Source: Verrucomicrobiales bacterium (lineage in GTDB: Bacteria; Verrucomicrobiota; Verrucomicrobiia; Verrucomicrobiales; DEV007). Taken from it: DNA of 27,464 bases. Under the pieces are notes generated by a model. The model had not been told where the DNA came from, did no database searches, and saw nothing but the letters and a program-made list of their open reading frames with translations. Below, piece by piece: positions 24,068 to 27,464 of this stretch. The stretch spans positions 1 through 27,464 of the forward strand of contig JALRFZ010000189.1 in NCBI GenBank assembly GCA_023253615.1, in the 5' to 3' direction. Made by a program: the position numbers and the translations under genes. How positions within the stretch are numbered: position 1 is the stretch's first letter; every line of letters begins with the position of its first letter.

Positions 24068-24838
24068 ATGAAACGTCTCCTTTCGCTCTTTCTCCTCCTC
24101 GCGGCACTCGTGATCGTGCCCTTTTGGATCTGGGGCGGATCTTTCGAGGCGGCGATGTCGCCCGAACGGCTCGTGGCCGCTTTCCAGGCCTCGCGCGACT
24201 GGGCCTGGCTGGCGGGATGGGGATTGCTGGTGATCGATCTCTTCCTGCCGGTGCTGGGCACGGCGGTGATGTCGGCGCTGGGGCTGGTCTACGGATGGTG
24301 GCTGGGCGGACTGCTCTCGTCACTGGGATCGATCGGCGCGGGCATGGCGGCCTACGGGCTCTGTTACCGGCTCGGCCGGCGCGGGGCGCGATGGTTGACG
24401 GGAGAAGCGGGGCTCGAGGAAGGCGAGCGCCTTTTCCGTGGCGAACTTGGCGGCTGGCTCGTGGCGCTCTCGCGCTGGATGCCGGTGTTGCCGGAGGTGG
24501 TGGCGTGTCTCGCGGGGATGGCGCGCATGCCGTTGCGGCGCTTTTTCCCGGCGCTCTGCGCGGGCAGTGTGCCGATGGGGTTTGTCTATGCCTGGATCGG
24601 GCACAGCGGCACGCAGCATCCCCTTTTCGCCCTGGGATTGAGCGCGGGTTTGCCCCCGGTGATCTGGCTGGGCTTCCGGACGATCTACCGGGCGAAGGCG
24701 GCAGGTCGGGCAGGGGAGTGCCCGGACGTGGAAGCCGGAAAACAAAGCGGCCTCCCCGGGGCGGAACCCGGGGAGGCCGGTGAAAGGGACGACACGGACG
24801 CGACGGGATCGCCCGGAGTCGATCAGAGGCGGCGGTAG
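24068..24838 (+). CDS. VTT/DedA-like (TVP38/SNARE-associated) membrane protein
   Basis: The 256-residue product has an N-terminal membrane segment (4-24) and further hydrophobic stretches to about residue 215. GSIGAGMAAYGLCYRLGRRGA-type sequence and RWMPVLPEVVACLAGMARM resemble the VTT/TVP38/DedA family, thought to be lipid scramblases or transporters. The last 40 residues (about 217-256) are polar and low in complexity. That tail is encoded by DNA that also forms the rpsF terminator, and its final 16 nt overlap the rpsF 3' end, so it is probably read through non-homologous sequence. Function in this organism is unknown. No Shine-Dalgarno is visible before ATG 24068. Confidence 0.8.
   Translation: MKRLLSLFLLLAALVIVPFWIWGGSFEAAMSPERLVAAFQASRDWAWLAGWGLLVIDLFLPVLGTAVMSALGLVYGWWLGGLLSSLGSIGAGMAAYGLCYRLGRRGARWLTGEAGLEEGERLFRGELGGWLVALSRWMPVLPEVVACLAGMARMPLRRFFPALCAGSVPMGFVYAWIGHSGTQHPLFALGLSAGLPPVIWLGFRTIYRAKAAGRAGECPDVEAGKQSGLPGAEPGEAGERDDTDATGSPGVDQRRR
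24737..24780 (-). terminator. Rho-independent terminator of the pth-rpsF operon
   Basis: A perfect 13-bp stem (24748-24760 with 24767-24779) with a 6-nt loop is followed on the minus strand by CTTTGTTTTCC. It lies 43 nt after the rpsF stop, inside the coding region of the convergent membrane protein. Confidence 0.85.
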
Positions 24839-25110
24839 TGCTGGAGCATCACCTGCTCGTTGAGCTTCAGGTGGGACTCGACTTCGTGGATGGCGGTGGG
24901 CTCGGCTTCGAAGCGGTATTGCACGTAGTAGCCGTGGGTCTGCTTGTCGAAGTTCGGATTGACGAACTGCTTGCGGCCGAGGCGGTCGATCTGCTCGAGG
25001 TTGGCACCGTTGCTCTCGAGTTCCTTGGTGATCTTGCCGACCATATCGTCGATGGTTTCATCCTGGCCTTGGAGTTTCAGGATGTAGACTCCTTCGTATT
25101 TGCGTTTCAT
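24823..25110 (-). CDS. rpsF: Small ribosomal subunit protein bS6
   Basis: The 95-residue product is a typical full-length S6: MKRKYEGVYILKL at the start, a central NLEQIDRLGRKQF and the YYVQYRFEAEP strand. bS6 binds the platform of the 30S subunit together with bS18. Neither ssb nor rpsR, its usual partners, follows; instead the transcript ends at a strong terminator. It lies 54 nt downstream of pth, a common bacterial order. The last 16 nt overlap the convergent membrane protein gene. No Shine-Dalgarno is seen before ATG 25110. Confidence 0.96.
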   Translation of the reverse strand: MKRKYEGVYILKLQGQDETIDDMVGKITKELESNGANLEQIDRLGRKQFVNPNFDKQTHGYYVQYRFEAEPTAIHEVESHLKLNEQVMLQHYRRL

Positions 25111-25164
25111 AAGGGTGGGTGGGGTTCCATCCGTCGGGCGGATGTCGCGTGGTCGTGGTTGATT

Positions 25165-25797
25165 TCAATTCCGCCGGTTGAAACGGTTCATGGCCGCGTC
25201 GAGTCCGGAGGAAAGCGCATAATTTACTCCTTCTGCGGCAATTTCGAGGACTTTTTCCATTTCGGCGCGTTCTCCTTCGCTGAATCGTCCGAGAACGTGA
25301 TCGACGAGGCCCCCGTCGGAGGGGGCGGGGCCGATGCCAAGGCGCAGACGGGGGAAGGCTTCGGTGCCGAGGTACTCGATGAGAGATTTGATGCCGTTGT
25401 GGCCGCCCGCGGAGCCTCCGGCACGGAAGCGCAGGCCTCCGGGAGGCAGGGCGGTGTCGTCGTAGACGACGAGCATTTGATCGGGCGTGAGGCGGTGCTG
25501 GCGCATGAGCCGGGCGGCCGCGTTGCCGCTCAGGTTCATGAAGGTGAGGGGTTTGGCAAAAACGATGCCATCGCGGCCGGTGGCGGTTTTCGAGCGGAAT
25601 TTGTGCTCTTTTTCCCATTTCAGGCAGCGCTCTCGGGCAAGCCGGTCGACCAGATCGAATCCGATGTTGTGACGGGTGCCTTCGTATTCGGGGCCGGGAT
25701 TGCCGAGCCCGACGACGAGGCGGATCCGGGCGGGCCCGTCGTCGACGGGAGCGGGATCGGATTCGGTCCGGGAAAGGAGGCGGTCGAGGAAACTCAC
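25165..25797 (-). CDS. pth: Peptidyl-tRNA hydrolase
   Basis: The 210-residue enzyme releases stalled peptides from tRNA in the cytosol. All key residues are visible: Asn33 and catalytic His43 in GLGNPGPEYEGTRHNIGF, KPLTFMNLSG (82-91), Asp113 in VVYDDTALPPG and Asn134 in GGHNG. Compared with E. coli Pth (194 aa) it has about 23 extra N-terminal residues. The start is a GTG at 25797, with an in-frame stop just upstream and no ATG before residue 87, so GTG is well supported. The proposed promoter would place the transcript start at about the GTG, suggesting leaderless translation. rpsF follows after 54 nt; the usual L25/Ctc gene is absent upstream. Confidence 0.95.
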   Translation of the reverse strand: MSFLDRLLSRTESDPAPVDDGPARIRLVVGLGNPGPEYEGTRHNIGFDLVDRLARERCLKWEKEHKFRSKTATGRDGIVFAKPLTFMNLSGNAAARLMRQHRLTPDQMLVVYDDTALPPGGLRFRAGGSAGGHNGIKSLIEYLGTEAFPRLRLGIGPAPSDGGLVDHVLGRFSEGERAEMEKVLEIAAEGVNYALSSGLDAAMNRFNRRN

Positions 25798-25802
25798 ACG
25801 GG

Positions 25803-25831
25803 AAGGTCAGGGGACATCGGCCGGGAGTCAA
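25803..25831 (-). promoter_or_regulatory. Promoter candidate for pth-rpsF
   Basis: On the minus strand TTGACT (25826-25831) is 17 nt from GACCTT (25803-25808). The predicted start near 25796 falls at the GTG start codon. The -10 is weak, so this is a candidate only. Confidence 0.35.
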
Positions 25832-25870
25832 GGCGGACGGGGGGAGGAACGTCGTATGACAACCAAACCG

Positions 25871-25900
25871 TTGGCCAGCGCGGGGAATCGGGTTTACCCT
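25871..25900 (+). promoter_or_regulatory. Promoter candidate for the MetX-family gene
   Basis: TTGGCC (25871-25876) and TACCCT (25895-25900) are 18 nt apart, with the ATG at 25917. The -10 is identical to that proposed for rnpB. The leader would be only about 10 nt. No SAM riboswitch is apparent in the 119-nt gap. Confidence 0.35.
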
Positions 25901-25916
25901 CGCGACCCCGCCTTGG

Positions 25917-27089
25917 ATGAGTGACCTCGGAACGATCGAAACGCAGTTTGCAACCATTGCCACACCGGAGCAGCCCTTCGTTTTCCGCAGTGGCGAAACG
26001 CTCGACCACGTCGAGATCGCCTATGAGACCTATGGCGAACTGAACGAGGAACGGTCGAACGCGATCCTGCTCTTTCACGCTTTTTCCGGCAGCCAGCATG
26101 CCGCGGGGATCAATCCCAGTGTGGCGCGCACGCCTTTCTGGACGCAGGAGTGCGTGCCGGGCTGGTGGGAACCCTTCATCGGTCCGGGCAAGGCGCTCGA
26201 TACGGATCGCTACCACATCATCTGCGCGAACTACGTGGGTGGCTGTTATGGATCGACCGGGCCGTACACGTTGAATCCGGAAACGGGAAAACCTTATGGG
26301 CGGGCCTTTCCCCACATCACGATCTCGGACATCGTGCGCAGCCAGGCCCTTCTCCTCGATGTTCTCGGCATTGAAAAACTGCTGGCCGTGGTGGGGCCAT
26401 CGACAGGAGGTCTCAGCGCGGTGACCTTTGCCACGACCTATCCCGGACGGGTGCGATTGGTCATTCCGATCGCGACCGGCGTGAAGACCACGGTTCTGAA
26501 CCGGATCATTTTGCTCGAGCAGATTCTGGCGATCGAGAACGATCCAAGATTCCGTGCCGGCGAGTATTACGAGACGGGTCCACCTGAGACGGGCCTCGGA
26601 CTCGCCCGCATGATCAGCCACAAGACTTTCGTCCATCTCGATGCGATCGAGAACCGGGCGAGCAAGGACGTGGTACATCCCGAGGACCGCTTTTCCTGGT
26701 ATCAGGCCCACGACCATGTCGAGAGCTACATGTTGCATCAGGGAAAGAAATTCACCGATCGTTTCGACGCGAATACTTATCTCCGGATCTGCGAGGCGTG
26801 GAGTCGGTATGATCCTGTCATCGAGGGGCGCGCGAATAGTGCCATGGACCTCTTCGAACGATCTCACGAAGCAGGGCATCAATATTTGGTCTTCAGCATT
26901 GATGAAGATTATTGTTTCTATCCTGAGGAGCAGGCGGCGCTTGTCGATTACCTGAAGCGTGCCGGAGTGCCGCATCTTTATTTGACGGTTCATTCTGAGA
27001 AGGGCCATGATTCTTTCCTGCTCGAACCAGAGCTCTATACTCCTCACATTCAGGTGATGCTGCGCAACACCTTCGAGGCCCCCCGCTGA
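25917..27089 (+). CDS. metX: MetX-family homoserine O-acyltransferase
   Basis: The 390-residue alpha/beta hydrolase has the diagnostic MetX block: AYETYGELNEERSNAILLFH, GWWEPFIGPGKALDTDRYHI and GGCYGSTGP...NPETGKPYG...FPHITISDIV. The likely triad is Ser162, Asp331 and His364 (EKGHDSF). MetX enzymes acylate homoserine with acetyl- or succinyl-CoA, the first committed step to methionine. The nucleophile elbow reads GPSTGGLSA (160-168), whereas typical MetX has G-G-S-M-G-G-M-Q. Substrate or acyl preference may therefore differ, and a MetX-like hydrolase or serine acyltransferase is possible. No other methionine gene is adjacent (pth is divergent). The ATG at 25917 gives a normal family length; no Shine-Dalgarno is visible. 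Confidence 0.85.
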   Translation: MSDLGTIETQFATIATPEQPFVFRSGETLDHVEIAYETYGELNEERSNAILLFHAFSGSQHAAGINPSVARTPFWTQECVPGWWEPFIGPGKALDTDRYHIICANYVGGCYGSTGPYTLNPETGKPYGRAFPHITISDIVRSQALLLDVLGIEKLLAVVGPSTGGLSAVTFATTYPGRVRLVIPIATGVKTTVLNRIILLEQILAIENDPRFRAGEYYETGPPETGLGLARMISHKTFVHLDAIENRASKDVVHPEDRFSWYQAHDHVESYMLHQGKKFTDRFDANTYLRICEAWSRYDPVIEGRANSAMDLFERSHEAGHQYLVFSIDEDYCFYPEEQAALVDYLKRAGVPHLYLTVHSEKGHDSFLLEPELYTPHIQVMLRNTFEAPR

Positions 27090-27264
27090 TTTCAAAGGGT
27101 TCCAGTCATCCGCGGAATAAGAAGCAGCGTGATGCGACGCCACTCCACATTCCCACCACACCTCTGCTTGTCTGTAGAAAAAATCAGACTATTTATGTTG
27201 AAAATCTTTTGCGAATGGTTCTTGTCCTATAAACTTAAAAGATCGGATATTTTCACCTAAAAGA

Positions 27265-27464
27265 ATGAAACGTATAACAATAGACGGACGTTCCTATTAC
27301 CACGTCTTTTCCCGCGTCGTTGACCGGCGGAAGGTCTTCGGGCCCGGGGAGAAGGAGATCTTCCGCAAGATCCTCCGCAACCAGGAGGCCTTCAGCGGCG
27401 TCCGGGTGGTCACTTACTGCTTCATGCCCAATCACTTCCACCTGCTCCTGGAAGTGCCCGATCG
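27265..27464 (+). CDS. REP-associated tyrosine transposase (IS200-like Y1), 5' part
   Basis: The 66 residues in the window match the start of the Y1 transposase/RAYT family: SYYHVFSRVVDRRKVFG near the N-terminus and MPNHFHLLLE (54-63) with the HUH metal-binding pair His57 and His59. The catalytic Tyr would lie beyond the edge. Such enzymes cut single-stranded DNA; RAYTs are usually single-copy, vertically kept, and linked to spread of palindromic REP sequences, whereas IS200 elements transpose themselves. The gene itself is G+C-rich like its neighbours, but the 80 nt before it are about 29% G+C. Which subgroup it belongs to cannot be settled from this fragment. Confidence 0.88.
   Translation, partial: MKRITIDGRSYYHVFSRVVDRRKVFGPGEKEIFRKILRNQEAFSGVRVVTYCFMPNHFHLLLEVPD

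Noticed and set aside
24006..24323. Upstream extension of the PNPOx-like ORF
   Set aside because: It would overlap the divergent membrane protein gene and more than doubles the leader of a family whose members start near ATG 24005.
25917..27089. Long minus-strand ORF at 25794-27161
   Set aside because: It is antisense to a clear MetX-family protein and shows no motif.
1..27464. A complete novel defence or mobile island
   Set aside because: No recombinase, helicase/nuclease cluster, reverse transcriptase or toxin-antitoxin pair was seen; Uma2 and the transposase fragment stand alone.

Overview
The window is a gene-dense, high-G+C bacterial chromosome segment with short intergenic gaps. Gene content suggests the Planctomycetota-Verrucomicrobiota-Chlamydiota superphylum, most likely Verrucomicrobiota. 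The clues are a Tat-exported Gfo/Idh/MocA oxidoreductase, EF-hand/Gly-Pro-rich secreted protein, Deg-type protease pair, REP-type transposase, and few visible Shine-Dalgarno sequences. This placement is an inference; no marker gene here settles it.

Layout. 1-1574 (minus): an IF-1-like gene, an HscB-like co-chaperone without an HPD motif, and the 5' part of an Hsp70/HscA gene that runs off the left edge. 1716-2618 (minus): FkbM methyltransferase. 2619-3030: the only long non-coding stretch, holding 9-bp and 26-bp tandem repeats and a 19-bp inverted repeat. 3031-4419 (minus): Tat-exported oxidoreductase, divergent from an orphan RbsC-type sugar ABC permease (4578-5567, plus). 5642-6622 (plus): secreted protein with eight EF-hand loops, closed by a strong terminator. 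6679-12336 (minus): a four-gene tripartite efflux operon in the order TolC-like lipoprotein, HlyD/MacA-like adaptor, ABC ATPase, MacB-like permease. 12415-12857 (minus): RNase P RNA (rnpB). 12914-13456 (minus): Uma2-family nuclease-fold protein. 13635-16941 (plus): an intact Deg/HtrA-like protease followed by a paralogue that has lost all three catalytic residues. 17012-22018 (minus): a hybrid histidine kinase downstream of a multi-PAS protein with a degenerate HisKA_2 kinase core. 22133-23464 (minus): APC-family permease. 23562-24005 (minus): PNPOx-like flavoprotein. 24068-24838 (plus): VTT/DedA-like membrane protein. 24823-25797 (minus): pth and rpsF. 25917-27089 (plus): MetX-family acyltransferase. 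27265-end (plus): 5' part of a REP-associated (IS200-like) transposase behind an AT-rich leader.

Most of the window is ordinary housekeeping, transport and signalling. The best leads for unusual biology are two tandem pairs in which a complete enzyme sits beside a catalytically degenerate relative (Deg/pseudo-Deg and hybrid kinase/PAS pseudokinase), the HscB homologue without HPD, the 192-bp internally duplicated EF-hand protein, and the intergenic repeat cluster. No CRISPR array, tRNA, prophage or complete insertion sequence was seen.
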